Counted from the stretch's first letter, positions 21,480-33,339 are shown. The stretch is DNA of 64,000 bases from Sarcocystis neurona (GCA_000727475.1 KL647294.1:1176369-1240368); one strand, 5' to 3'. The notes: generated from the sequence alone by a model not told the origin. Program-made: numbers and translations.

Positions 21480-23440
21480 AAAAGGCAGGAAAAGTGTTGT
21501 ACGCGATCTTCATCGTGCTTCGCTGAGGACTCGTGGCCTACATGACACGCGGTGAGGATCTATATGGAGAGAGGCGTTCTGGTACACATACACAGCTTTG
21601 ATGTAGCGGCAGAGTCGATCGGGCAACGAGAATTTGGGTTTTAACGACATGTTTGCCTGATTCACCCGGAATAAGCTTGCCTCAACAGTGCAGTTGCTTT
21701 GCGTCGGGCGTCGTCTCGCGTAGTTTCGACGTGATGCACGTAGTGACCGAAGCAGAACAACAAGAACTGCCTAAAAAACAAGGTAATCATAGGTAACCGT
21801 ATCCTGTTCAAAGGAGCTACTCACTTCGACGAAGACGGAGGAGGAAAGCAGAGCGAGGGTCGCCCTTTGCTAAACGTTCGGCGAAATGCTAGTGTTCCCC
21901 AGCAGCCGTCCGCAGAGCCCCGTCCGACGGCGCGTTCTTTAGTGACTGTTGGTTCATGCATTTGTATGCCACTCTCTTACTCCCGACTGAGGCCTTCCAT
22001 CGTGCTGCAAATGATTTCCCTTTTTCACCCTTCTCGCCGTGCCTGCGCCTGGACAGCCATACACGTGAAAAATTTTATCTGATGAGTACTCAGAGAGACC
22101 ACCGACGCACCGATACTCTTACCATTTCATACGGCAGGAAGACTCTATTGCTCGAGCTGCCATGACTTCCACAAATACCCTCACCCCTGCACCTCCGCCT
22201 GCGAGATAGTGCTGCGCGGGTTAAAATCTGGAACTCGTGCATTTAAGGAGGTCCTCTGGCTTGCCCTGGCATTACAAATATATCTGCTTAAAAGGCGGGG
22301 CTTTTGTAGTGGAGAGTCACAAGTGCAGCTGCGACTACCGAACTGAAGTGAAGAAGTAAAGAAACATTAATTTCATCACTTGAACACTTAAGAAGGACGC
22401 ACGGGACATACGGAAGATGCATCTATGTGTACACGTATATGTGAACTCGCAAATGTTAGTAGCGATTGAATAAGAAATATACGTTTGTTCGTCCGGAACA
22501 CTTGAGAGCGGCATGCATTAAACTCTCCCATTGCTTATCGACACGGAATGAAGAAGAGGAAAAATATGTAAATGTACATAAGAATCTCAACGTAGCAGCA
22601 ACTCCTGTTGCTCCCACGAGGGATACATAGAAGAAACTCAATTCACCCCAGAAGGAACGCGGCACGCGCTTCGTTCGAACGGTTGTTCCGTACGATAGTG
22701 TTAGTAATCTTACACCCCACGAGGAAGACTATGCCACATACGTCCAAAAACGTGAAAAAAGAAAATCAGCCGGCTGCCACGAATATGTGAGTATTCACGT
22801 CTACCCTCGCTGGCCAACCTGCCAAGTACACATACACACGTATATTTGTATGTTCAGACATATACATGTGTCCGTCCTCCAGTAGGTAGATATTCACCTA
22901 TGTGCGCCAAGCAGTTTAATATGTATATATATACATATTTATTTATGTTTTATGTTTTTCCATCTGTAAGCACTTCGGTGTAGAGATGAGCGTGTTCACA
23001 GAAACCGGTCTCTGTCGTTGACGTGCTGCAGAAATGACAAAGAGTTTTGAATAGTCGTGGCGATTTCCAGGCTGAGGAGGAGAAAAAGTAAGAATGAGCT
23101 ACTTCAATCACCTGTTGGTGCAGTTTTGATCGCGGTTGAGTCTCCTTCAGTTCGGTGTACACCTTCGTCTTAGTCGTGTCGTTACGTTGCTAGTAGTACA
23201 CACGCTTACATCTATATGTGTATATCTATACATAAATCCATATAGCTCTACAGACGTAGAGATAGAATGAAAAGGAGAAACACATCGATATTCTCGAGAC
23301 AGCCCTGGGATCCTCACGGTGAGGAGGGCCTTCCGTACTGCCGAATCCAATACATATACGAGGAAACGGATGGTGCACCGTAGTACAGTCGTTTTGCTTA
23401 TTTTGTGTAGAGACCAGAAAACGAATACTTTTCCGTCCCA
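21480..23440. other. Repeat-poor stretch without a convincing gene
   Basis: The trinucleotide and TA repeats stop abruptly near 21480. Only short frames are present and none has a recognisable motif or paired splice sites. Small TATA-type runs reappear at 22840-22950. This may be true intergenic DNA. Confidence 0.5.
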
Positions 23441-23454
23441 TCCTCTCTGACCAA

Positions 23455-23697
23455 ATGGAGCGGAAAAAGCAGCGCCCAGACGTCGTCACGCTGCACGCTG
23501 CTCAGCGGCTGCCGCAGAGTGTGTTGTGGCTGCCGCTTCCGAGAAAACTGAAAAAAAAGAGAAGTACCAGCCTTCTTCACGCAGGCATCCTGCCGTGGCA
23601 GCGACGCAGTCGTGTCGTCGCGGGGGGCGAACTTAAAGTGGGGGAACTGTCCTTTTATGAACAGTTGCGCTGGAAGCGACAAAAGTGTGAAGTGTAG
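23455..23697 (+). CDS. Small basic ORF, 80 codons, unidentified
   Basis: ATG in the context accaaATGG opens an 80-codon frame ending at TAG 23697. The product is basic (KLKKKRSTSL, WQRRSR, LRWKRQK) with normal amino-acid variety, and the segment is GC-richer than its AT-rich flanks. Size and charge would suit a small ribosomal or organellar protein, but I recognise no family. A minus-strand frame with its own ATG (23859 to 23398, 153 codons) overlaps it completely, so strand and reality are unproven. Confidence 0.35.
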   Translation: MERKKQRPDVVTLHAAQRLPQSVLWLPLPRKLKKKRSTSLLHAGILPWQRRSRVVAGGELKVGELSFYEQLRWKRQKCEV

Positions 23698-24160
23698 TGG
23701 CTGTTCAGAAGCACCAGGACGAGGGACGCGCGCGGGCACAGAGATAAGAAACAGAGAGGGGAACACACCTAGCGATAGCTCTGTGCAAGATATAACAGAA
23801 CTACTTGCAGGTATGTGATTCCGGAATTGTGGCTCATATCGAACTTGTGGCTTCGTCATACGTGGTGGTGCTCTACAGAATGTTGTCAGTTTATCTATAT
23901 TTATTCGTGTTTTCTACTTCGGAAGGCAAACACAAATCATACTTCCACAGTAGACCAGCGAACGGCTGTTCAGCAACGTCTAAGAATGTGTAGGTCGGGA
24001 AGATGTTAGAAGGACCCATAAAAATTCACATACACATGTATATATCTATTTATTCATACAGATAGATATAACCCGCATAGAGATGGACCTCCACATTCTC
24101 TATAAAAAAAGGACGCACGCAAGCAAGAAGCATATTCTCTCTCTATATATATATATATAT

Positions 24161-24664
24161 TTATAGATATATATATACGTATATTCTATATATAGAGGAG
24201 TGCAACGGGAAAATGTTTCTTTGCTCTACAAGTACTAGAGCCGCTACAGATCTGTTTCTTTTTTTGGCTGGGCGAGCAGGGCAGGATTGCACTGCTGCTG
24301 CTCGAATCCTGATGCGTACGTTGTTTTCGAGGAGCCTGTTCTTGTGTAGACGTGGTGCTGGCTCCCGCACCGTTGCACCTGGTGCTGCTGTCGTGGCAGA
24401 GGGGAGTCGTTCAGCAGCAGCAACAGAAACAGCAGAGTAGCTGGACGGCAGCATAGCAACAGCAGCAGCTGCAGCAAAACCGTCAGCTGCGACCGCGTGT
24501 TGTGTGGGCACCGGCAGCAACAGGATCGACGGCCGGCGCCCGAGCAGCAGAGAAGCTTCTGAGCGAGAAATCGGAACAGACGTCGCGTGTGTGGCTACGA
24601 CGCCGGCAGCCGGCAGCAGCAGCTGCGCCGCAGCTGCGACGCGTGGCACGCAGATCTGCCGCAC
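24161..24664 (-). CDS. Ala-rich exon candidate, minus strand
   Basis: A 167-codon minus frame contains ASLLLGRRPSILLLPVPTQH, an Ala/Val-rich segment, and LHKNRLLENNVRIRIRAAA, running into a TA microsatellite. An acceptor-like gccggtcag near 24800 opens another candidate exon immediately upstream. These could be 3' exons of the WD40 gene, but the distance is large and no conserved blade is seen. Confidence 0.3.
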   Translation of the reverse strand: MRQICVPRVAAAAQLLLPAAGVVATHATSVPISRSEASLLLGRRPSILLLPVPTQHAVAADGFAAAAAVAMLPSSYSAVSVAAAERLPSATTAAPGATVREPAPRLHKNRLLENNVRIRIRAAAVQSCPARPAKKRNRSVAALVLVEQRNIFPLHSSIYRIYVYIYL

Positions 24665-24899
24665 GCTGCGTCCTGCGCAGCAGCAGAAAAAACAGAGCAG
24701 CCACGACCTTCGCTCTTAAAAAAAAGCTGCAAGGGCTTCTTCTCCCGTCCACAGAAATGAAGTCTGCTCTTCTAAACTGTTCGAGTTCTTCTGACCGGCA
24801 TATATATATATATTTGAAGCATACTTTGTATGCACGTGTTTTCCTACACAGGTGAATAGTATACATGGGAGAAGTGTGTCACTCTCGGAGAGACAGAGA

Positions 24900-24918
24900 G
24901 AAAATGGGAGTGGCCTGT

Positions 24919-24957
<39 letters not shown>

Positions 24958-25440
24958 TATATGTATACATATATAGAAGAGAGATTGAAAAGTGCACGGC
25001 CTCCAAGTTGAATCTATGTGTGGAGCAGGTATAATAAAGTAACAAATGAACCTCGTGTGTGGCCGAAGGTGACCGATCTGCTGCTCTGCTGCTCTGCTCC
25101 CTGCTGCTCTTGCGCTGAAGTTAACAACCATTTGGAGGACTCCGGCGACCCTCTGTGTATCACTCCGCACAAAACAGCAGGACCTGATGCGCCCATATAT
25201 ATATATCTACATATATACGTATATATGCGTATATGAAGATATACAAGTATATTCCCATATATATATATATATATATATATGTATAGAGCGATAGACAGTC
25301 ACATGTGTACGCTCCTCCCTGTACATGCATATGTATACATTTCTAGATATGTGTGTACATATACACATGTACACACAAAGATATATATGTATATGTATAT
25401 ACACGCGTGTGTATATACATATGTATACATAGAAGTATTA
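24900..25440. repeat. (TA)n / TACA microsatellite block
   Basis: Includes (TA)n runs at about 24921-24950 and 25256-25280, with TACA variants to 25430. No gene is seen apart from a short non-repetitive island at 25020-25190. Confidence 0.85.
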
Positions 25441-25449
25441 CTGTATAGA

Positions 25450-26330
25450 CAGCCAGTTGCTGTTCTTCTTGCGGCTGAGAACAGGTTCTACAGCAGTTCC
25501 CGTTTCCAGATATTGCTGCAGTTGGATGCGGGGAGATTCTGTAGCTGCCGTCACTCTCCTGCTGCTGCTGCGGATGCTGCAGCTGTTTTTCGTCGTCGTC
25601 AGCAATTTCTCCTGCTGCTTGGGCTGCAGTATCGTTCTTCTGATCTTGCGCTTTCTGCTGCCGCTGGTCTCGCCCTTCCTGCTGCTGTTCCTCTTCCCCC
25701 GCTAGTCAGGCGCTGGTCTTGCTGCTTTACCCGCACATGTCGCGGTGCCCTGCTGCAGCTGCTGCCTCTCTCTGCTGTTGCTGCTGCTGCTGCGCCCCGT
25801 CTGGGAAGAACGCAGTAGTCGCCCAACTGCGTTCAAGCGCCGCGCGTGGGCGGCTGCTTTGTTCTGTCCCTTCTTCCGCCACTTCGTCTGCTGTTGCCGC
25901 TGCTCCCCACGGCTCTTGGTGCTGTCCATGCTGCTGCTGCTGTTCCTGTCGCTGTTGCTATCGCTGCTGCTGTCCCGTTCCCCGCACCCCCCTCCCTTTT
26001 TGCTGAACAGCCGCCGCTGCTCCCGCTGCTACTGCAGCTGCTGCTGCTCCTCCTGCTTCTACTATTGCTGCTGCTCTTGATCTTGGGGCGTGCTGCTCTT
26101 GCTCTTCCGCCAACCGCTCCTGGTCCCGCTCCTTCTACTCCTGTTCTTGCTGCGTCTCCCACCGCTCCTGCTGCTGTTGCTGCTGCTGCTGCTCTTGTGG
26201 CGTGCTGCTCTTGCTCTCGCCGCTGCTGTCATTGAGAAGACGACGCGCTTCAAACTTTCCGCCGGACGAAAATTTATTGAGAAAGTTTTATAGCGAAAAC
26301 CCCCTGCAAAAATCAGCAGCAGTAGCGGTT
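25450..26330 (-). CDS. Homopolymer-rich exon candidates, minus strand
   Basis: The plus strand carries CTG runs, so the minus strand reads CAG as proven exons do. Protein-like pieces include GFRYKTFSINFRPAESLKRV, which follows an acceptor-like gatttttgcag near 26311, and GEIADDDEKQLQHPQQQQES near 25600. Several frames are open, boundaries and phases could not be fixed, and the CDS call covers a region rather than a defined exon. It may belong to the 3' part of the WD40 gene. Confidence 0.3.
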
Positions 26331-26399
26331 TTCTCTCTCTTTTCACTTCGCTGTCTCTCTTCCTCTTCGAAAGACGAGAAATATACCTATACATGCAGA

Positions 26400-26750
26400 T
26401 TATATTCTAATGTATAAAATACTATTATATATATACATATAAAGATATCCAGACATAGATATATAGATGTAGACATATATATATACATAGAGAGAGAGAA
26501 GCACATACATATATATATATATATATAAATGCGTGTATATATATAAACACACCTCATATATATATATACATATATAAATAAATTTATATAATATATATGT
26601 AGAGGGAGACAGAAAGACAGAGAGAGAGGGCTGCATGAAATTTTCGCTAGACACTGTGATAGAGATATGTGTGTAAGCATGTTTATATACATATATATGT
26701 ATAGATAGAGAGACAGACGCATATATACTCATATAAGATACATATGTAAA
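26400..26750. repeat. (TA)n / GAGA microsatellite block
   Basis: TA runs occur at about 26510-26530 and 26555-26575 with TATACA and AGAGAG variants. No gene is seen. Confidence 0.85.
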
Positions 26751-26759
26751 TGTATGTCC

Positions 26760-27110
26760 ATATGTATGAAAGATGAACAGCTGGTGCTCAAGCCTGCAGC
26801 TGCATCTGCCTGCGAAGACCGAGGGGACTTTCTGGCTGAGGAAAACACGCAGTTCACCAGGAGTGCCCGCCTGCTTCTTGTGTTCATTTCACCAGCAGCG
26901 GGGACCGCAGCAACAGCAGCAGCTTACGTGATGGAAGCAGGCGCACTGCAGCAGCAGCCAACCACCGGTGGCGACACCCGAAGCAGCAACAAGAACAACT
27001 CGGCGCGCCACGGCAGCAGCACCAGCCACGCAGCAGCAACAGCAGCAGCCAAGCAGCAACAGCAGCAGCAGCCCAACATCAACAGCAGCGAAGCAGCAGC
27101 AGTACATGAG
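26760..27110. repeat. CAG tract on plus, reversing to CTG near 27130
   Basis: Plus-strand CAG runs fill 26900-27100 and switch to CTG runs from about 27145. A plus ATG at 26754 opens a 242-codon frame across both. By the strand rule the first half is likely intronic for a minus-strand gene and the second half exonic. No motif supports the 242-codon frame. Confidence 0.5.
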
Positions 27111-27224
27111 AATTCCTTTGCCGAAACGCATCTAAAACGTGGCTGCTCGTGCTGCTGCACGTTGTGCCGTGGTACCGCTGCATCTGCTGCTATTCGTCAT
27201 GATGCTGCTACTGCCTCTGCTGCT

Positions 27225-27312
27225 ACTGCCCCTGCTGCTCCTGCCTCTGCTGCTCCTGCCTCTGCTGCTCCTGCCTCTGCTGCTCCTGCCTCTGCTGCTC
27301 CTGCTTCTGACG
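27225..27312. repeat. 15-bp tandem repeat (five codons per unit)
   Basis: The unit cctgcctctgctgct recurs about six times with perfect spacing. On the minus strand it reads AGAAE-type pentapeptides inside an Ala-rich frame (27197-27412). Confidence 0.85.
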
Positions 27313-27769
27313 CCGCTCCTGACGCTGCGGCTGTCTCTGCTGCTGCGTCTGCTGCTGCTCCTGCCTCTGCTGCTTCGGTTAGCAGCCCTCCGGTCGTCCG
27401 TCGCGTTGCCAAAGCAGCAGCTGCCGCGTTTGTCTCGTCGCTGCTGCTGCTGTTGTGGCACCTGGGCAGCCTCTGCTGCTGACCCTGCAGTTACTTCACG
27501 CTGCCCCAGCTGCTGCGACTGTTGTGCCCCTGCTACTGCTGCTGTTGCTGCTGCATTGCGGGTGACGGATCTTACTTGATCGGCAGAGAAAACAACAATA
27601 TCCTCCTCACTGACTAAACAGCAAGGCCAGCCTGCAGAGCAACGTTAGCAGCACCAGCAGAAGCAGCAGCACACATGTCCCTGCTCTGTGCCCTTCGCAC
27701 CGCGGGACGACATGCAACAACAGCAGCAGCTGCATATTAAAAACACCGGGAGCAGCGCCGAACCCCATT

Positions 27770-29280
27770 TGGATACATATATATATATATGGACATATGT
27801 ATATACATACACATGTATATACACATATATATGCATATATATACGTGTACGGCAATATCTCTGTCTCTACTATCTGCAGCAAGATTTCTGTGAGGTGTGT
27901 GTGCGTAGGGGAATGGGAAGGCTTCAGGACAGGAGGAGGAGCAGCAACAGCAGCAGACGCAGCAGGACAGAAAGAAGAGGCGCCCGTCGTTCAGCAGCAA
28001 GTGAGCAGAGACGCGCAGAGAGGGAAGAAGAGCAGCTGCAGCAGCAGAAGGCAGAGAGCAGCGGGAAGGACGAAGACGGCGACGCGCAAGAAAACGAGGC
28101 AGACAGCAAAGACGTACGAGAGAGCAGAAGAGCGAAGAAAACGAGAAAGGAGAACAAAAAGAGGAGAAGCGAGAAGGCAGTCAAGAAGAAATAGAAGTGG
28201 GGACCAGAAAGACAAAAACGATCAACAGAACAACATCCGTCGAGGGACAGAAAGATAGAGGAAGCGACAAAAAGCAGCAAAAAAGTGTCTGTGATACTGC
28301 TGCTCCTGTTCGGCTGTTCTTCTTCTGCTGTGCTTCTCAATCTTCCCGTTATCCCTTCCCTCGCTGCTGCTGCTGCTGCCCCTCTTCTGTGTCTTCTTCT
28401 CTTTCGTTTTGCTCTCCCTTTCCTTCTCTTCTTCTTTTCCTCGCCTTTTCCTTCTCTGCTTCTCCTCCTCCTTTCCTCTCTTTGTTTCTCTTCTTTTCCT
28501 TCTGCATGAGCCTTCCTCTTCTTATTTGAACTCCTACTGTAAACTTTCAAACTGCTGCCGCTGCTCCAGTACTTCTCTTCGACTTCTGCTGTTGCTGCTC
28601 CTGCTGCTCCTGCTGTTCCTGCTGCTCCTGCTGCTCCTGCTACTGCTGTTCCCGTTGTTGCTGCTGTTGCTGCTGCTCCTGCTGTTGTTGCTGTTACTGC
28701 TGAGGCTTCCCCTCGTCCTCCGGCGTGCTCTTCTTCATGGCAGCAGCTTTCCCATCTTTTCCGCTACGACCACCACCCGCTGCTGCTGTTTTCCTCTTCT
28801 CCATCGTTCCGCTCCTGCTATTGTTGTCCATCACCTATGGACGCTTCTCTCTCTCCAGCTGCTGCTGCTCCGGCCAGTGGCTGCTACGACGCTGCAGCGC
28901 CTGCTCGTGTGGGCTGAATCCTTCTCTGCTATTACGCTGCTGCTTCTGTCCTTCTTCAGCTGCTTCTTTCTGCTGCTGCGGTCGCTGCTGCGACTGCTTT
29001 ACACGACGGTCGCTTCGTCTCTGCAAGTCTTTCTATTGCTCTTCTTGAACTGCGCGTTTGTTGTGCCGCTGCAATCGCTCGGATGCCGCCGCCCCTCATT
29101 CTGCTGCTGCTCCTGCAGCGTCCTTTCTTGCTCTTGCTGCTGTTGCTGCTTCTGTTGCTCCTGCTGCTTGAGTTGCTCCTGGTGCTGCTCCTGCTGTGCC
29201 GTTGCTACTGCTTCTGCTGCTGCGGCTGCCGTTGGTTCTGCTGCTGCTGGTGCCGCTCGTGCTGCAACTACTGCTGTTGG
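27770..29280. other. Mixed TA, purine and CTG tracts; possible minus-strand exons
   Basis: 27778-27850 is (TA)n/TACA. 27930-28280 is purine-rich on plus. 28560-29290 is CTG-rich on plus, so CAG on minus. A short minus frame at about 27850-27895 reads NLAADSRDRDIAVH after acceptor ctcacag and before GTATAT. Another ends near 28836 at CATAG|GTGATG. Either could be an exon of the WD40 gene, but phases could not be verified. Confidence 0.35.
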
Positions 29281-29323
29281 TGCTGCTCTGCCGCTGCAGT
29301 AGCGCTTGTGTGAAGTTTCTTAC

Positions 29324-29486
29324 CGAGGTAAAAAGTGGCGGGCTGGCAGGAGAAGATGCGTAGGGGTTTGCAACGTTTCCACTTCCACAGCAGCAGCCGT
29401 CCGTCTGCGCTTAGCGAGAAAAGGAAGTCGTCTTTTCTTGTCGTCTCCACAGCAGTGATGGGACTTGTGTGTCTTGCAAATATATG
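29324..29486 (-). CDS. WD40 gene, exon 2
   Basis: 163 nt, entering in phase 0 and leaving in phase 1. The blade shows HTSP-ITAV at the first strand, FSLSADGRLLLWKW at the third and fourth, and a following basic turn (KRCKPLRIF). Confidence 0.8.
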
Positions 29487-32400
29487 CTGCACACGACAAC
29501 GGAGAAACAGAAGCAGCAGGGAAAGCACATGAAGAAGAGCACGTGGGCTGCTGCAAGCCAGAGCAGCAAGAGAAGACAGACACACGCACACATACACGTT
29601 GCAGAGGAAGGACGGCTCAGCAGAAATTGAGGAGAAGAAAAGTGCTGTCCTCTTCCCAGCAGCACCCGCGGGGGAAGCGAAGACTGATGGGGACAGAGAG
29701 AAGAAAAAAGGGGGAAACGAAGCGAAGAAGACGACAACGCAGATGGAGGAAATCCTCCTCCTTGCAGTAGTGGCGAAGAGGTAGATGCGCGTTGTTCATC
29801 TGTCGACCGTAAGAGAAGATCCACAGAAAAGGGGAGGTTTCTTGTTCTCGGCAATGTCTCTGTAACAACAGACGTCTCGTCTTTTGCGAGGACTGTACAC
29901 ATACATCACGTCTTAGTAGTTCCTTCATTCTTGAACAACGCCCTCCCCTGCAGCAGCGTGTGAGTCTTGCTGCTGCTGCTGCTGGCTCCGCGGGAGCTTC
30001 CCAAACGGCTGCGCACCTGCTGCTCCACCTGCCGCTGCTGCACCTGCTGCTGCACCTGCTGCTGCTGCTGCACCTGCTGCCGCTGCCGCCGCACCTGCTG
30101 CTGCTGCTGCACCTGCTGCTGCTGCTGCACCTGCTGCCGCTGCCGCCGCACCTGCTGCTGCTGCTGCACCTGCTGCTGCTGCCGCCGCACCTGCTGCTGC
30201 TGCTGCACCTGCTGCTGCTGCCGCCGCACCTGCTGCTGCTGCCGCTGCACCTGCTGCTGCTGCTTTTTCTCCTTCTTCTTCGGAGACAAGTACATTTACA
30301 CAACATATGTGAAGACGGAAGAAATCTCGTGTACGACTCCGCGCCTCCTGAGTCTTCCACGTAGTTCTTCTTCAGGCAGAAAAGTGCAGATGACTGTGTG
30401 GTTCACGTCGCGAGAAAACAACAAACTTCGCCTCATTCTCCTCCAGGATGCGCCCCACGGTGGGGTGGGCTACACCGCTCGGTCTTCAGCAGCAGCAACA
30501 GCAGCATCTCCTGCCGTCCCCCCGCCAGCGCATGCTGCGACTCCTGCAGTTCCCTTGCAACACCTCTCCACGTACTTTGACTCTTTTCACTTTTCCTCTT
30601 GCAAAACTCCACAGGGATCCAAAAATACCAACGGTCAAATACTACCTACGTAAATATATATCTATATATGTGGAATCAAAGATAGACAGAAACCCGCATA
30701 TAATATATGTATATATACATATACATACATATATATATATATATATGCATACACACACACATCCATACGCACACATCCATACACACACATACATACAGAG
30801 ACACATACATAGATACATACATAGACACATACATACAGACATATATATATATATAGACACACATACACACATAGAGATGTATATACATATACATACATCG
30901 ATATGTAAGGGGGCGTGAATTTATGTATTTATCTGTATCGTCACATCCACACACACGCGTATACCTGCGTGTTGTTCGTCAAAAGATGAACACCTTTGTC
31001 CATATCTCTGTCTTTCTCTTCCTCAGTGTGCATAAATATTAGTCTAGATTGATGTATTATTCGCTACGGAGAGTTGAAGAAGTTGAGCAACTTGTGGGGG
31101 AGCTTGTCGGAGTGTCACGACACCACAGCGACGGACGTTTTCTGCTTCTGCTGCTTCTGCTGCCGCCCTGTCTTTTTGTCCTCCGTTCAAACAACTGCGG
31201 CTCTTTTGGTCATTCTCTGCAACCCGGGAGAACTCTGCTGTTCTTCTTCTTCTTCCTAGTTCGTCTGTGAAGTGAAGAGCAGCCGGAAATTCATCTCCTC
31301 GGCTTTTTCTCCTACGGCAACTACGAGAAAACTTGCCAAAATCGACGCAGAAAGACTTCTCCTTCACTCTCTCTACATATACGACGTGCTCACACCTCTC
31401 TGCTACGGTGTACGTACACCCCAAACACGCAACCCGATACCAGATAACCCACGTATATTGACCTCCGCCTCAACAGGCATATATTATATATATATTACAC
31501 ATATGTGTATGTGCACCCATGTGTATCTCTCCATATGTATATATATACACATATAGTAACATACATGTTCAAATGTACATATATCTATACGTATATCTAT
31601 CCAACTATACATACATATATATACATATATGCATATATGTCTCTCTATCGACATACATACATATATACATATATATATATATTTAATCTGTATATATGAG
31701 TATATGCACGTATGCCTCTCTATCCATATATATATATATATATATGTACAAACGTAGGCATACCTATACGTGTATCTATCTATCTATACATATATATCTA
31801 ACTATATATATATATATGTATTTATATATATACGTGAATGCGCATATTTCTCTCTATCCACATATGCATATATATATATACACGAATTCAAGCGCGTACG
31901 TCTATCTATCCACATATACATATATACCTTTATATATGAATATGTGCGCGTATGTCTATCTATCCACATATATATACATACGTGTACCTATATATATATA
32001 TATATTGATGTATCATCATATGTGTGTGTACCTGTGTGTTTCTATTTGTATCGGTGTATACGCCGACTTGTATTAGTTGAAGGAGTCGCGCTACAACAGA
32101 GGCAAAGGAAAATTAGTTTTGTGACGCTGGTGCATGCGTCAAGAAACTCACCACGGCTCTGGCTTGATCAGGAAGAAGAAAATTTGAGTCCCTTGCAGCA
32201 GCAGACGGAGGCTCGAGAGAGAGAGGATCGGCGGCGCAGAGGTCGTCTGCCACTTCGCTGTCATTTATTTCCCCGTCGGCCTCTTTTCCCCGCTGTTGCA
32301 GCTGCTCGAAGCAGCTCCAGACGCCCTGCTGCTGCCGTCGCTTCACCTGCTGCTGCAGCACGGCGCCGCAGTCGTACACGTGCATGCAGCAGCCGCGGCA

Positions 32401-32508
32401 CACCAGCAGCAGCGTCTGTTTATAGAGCTTCGCGATCGAAAAGTACGCCGGGGCTGCTCTCTTGTAGACAACGTGGCGGTAAAGCCAGTTCTTCCTGGTG
32501 CTGCCCAT
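29324..32508 (-). CDS. WD40-repeat protein, first two coding exons (partial; Utp17/WDR75-like?)
   Basis: Exon 1 runs 32508-32152 (ATG, 119 codons, donor GCCGTG|GTGAGT). Exon 2 runs 29486-29324 (acceptor cgtgtgcag, donor CCTCG|GTAAGA). Both meet in phase 0. Exon 1 encodes a first blade (YFSIAKLYKQTLLLVCRG, then MHVYDCGAVLQQQ) followed by a Gln/Glu/Ala-rich insert. Exon 2 encodes a classic blade: AVHIFARHTSPITAV and LFSLSADGRLLLWKW. A first strand ending in a vY motif, then VHI-x-x-H and a DG-x-x-LW blade, resembles the N-terminus of the U3 snoRNP factor Utp17/WDR75, which works in nucleolar pre-rRNA processing; this assignment is inference. The intron between is 2.66 kb and holds CTG/CAG minisatellites and (TA)n. 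Later exons (24-29 kb) are not resolved. Confidence 0.7.
30005..30270. repeat. CTG/CAC minisatellite inside the WD40-gene intron
   Basis: Blocks of four or five CTG triplets are separated regularly by CAC or CCGCCGCAC, giving 18-bp and 33-bp higher-order units. The minus strand reads QQQQV, AAAAG or SSSRC depending on frame. It lies within the inferred intron 29487-32151. Confidence 0.8.
30650..30950. repeat. TACA/TAGACA and (TA)n microsatellite
   Basis: Runs of acacatacatacagac-type repeats and (TA)n. Frames across them are Tyr/Cys/Val or His/Thr repeats. No gene is seen. Confidence 0.85.
31440..32060. repeat. (TA)n with CTATCTAT microsatellite block
   Basis: Includes TA runs near 31669-31681, 31727-31745, 31806-31818 and 31990-32006, joined by TATC and TACA variants. 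It lies inside the WD40-gene intron 1 region. Confidence 0.85.
32152..32508 (-). CDS. WD40 gene, exon 1
   Basis: ATG 32508 opens 119 codons to a consensus donor. The ATG sits one base after a ctgctgcag, so the same point could instead be an acceptor of an internal exon with the frame open upstream. I prefer the ATG because the first blade starts soon after it. Confidence 0.7.
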
Positions 32509-32559
32509 GCTGCAGCAGAAACACCCAACAAAACGTAGCAGCTGCTTCGCGCGCGAGGG

Positions 32560-33330
32560 AGATACCCACACACAACAGCAGAGCACCACGCCCCCCGGCA
32601 ACTGCGGCTTGGCAATACTTCAGCAGCAGCAGCAGCACCAACCAAAAGGGCCCCAGCGGCAGGACAGAGGGCCACAGCAGCAGCAAACCAGCAGTGGCAG
32701 CAGCAAAAACAGCAACAACAGCAACGGCAGCAGCTCAACAGATGTCGCAGCAGCAACAGCAGGATACACAGGAGTGGCAGCAGGAGAAGGCGGAGGGAAC
32801 CGAGAAGCAGCTGCAGCAGCAGCAGCCGCGTGGGGAGAAACACCGCAGCACCAAGGACTGCAGGACCAACCGGAGAACACCAATGCGTAGCAAGACGTGG
32901 GCAACCCGCAGCAGCAGCAGCCGCAGCAGCAGCAGCAGCAGTGCAACGACACCCTGGAATTTGCCGAAGAATCGAAGCAGAAGAGAAGAACGGAGGAAAA
33001 CAAGGGAGGAGAAGGAAGAGGAAAAGCAAGGGGAAGACGAGGAAGAGAAAGTGGCCGAGGACGAAGGGCAGAGAAAAGGAAGAGGATGGAGGGGCAACGA
33101 CGAGTCGGTAGGCAGTTGCAGGAGTGTGTCATCCTCAGAGATGCGAACGCAGCAGCAGCAACACAGCAGCAGGAGACGTCAGAGCCGGAGAAGAAACGCT
33201 GCAGCAGCCACGCCCTGGCGTCAGCAATATATACTGCAACACAGGCAGAAGAAAGTACGTCGGAATATCAGCAGCAACAGCAGCAGCAAAGGATCGACCC
33301 CGCCAGAGGCCCAAGCGAACGAACATATAT
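32560..33330. repeat. CAG and GAA tract upstream of the WD40 gene
   Basis: CAG triplets (32620-32960, 33150-33290) and GAA/GGA purines (32960-33110) lie on plus. A plus-strand open frame runs through it, but it starts in TA microsatellite sequence and reads straight through the proven minus exon at 32152-32508. It is therefore an artefact. The tract may be a 5' intron or leader of the minus gene. Confidence 0.6.
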
Positions 33331-33339
33331 GCAACACCT

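Noticed and set aside
29617..30640. Minus-strand frames reading GVAHPTVGRILEENEAKF and similar as WD40 exons
   Set aside because: They are protein-like, but exon 1 (32152) and exon 2 (29486) of the WD40 gene already join perfectly in phase and in blade order, leaving no place for them.
30640..30910. Regular TACA repeats resembling a CRISPR array
   Set aside because: Units are only 4-14 bp without unique spacers, in a eukaryotic nuclear context. It is a microsatellite.
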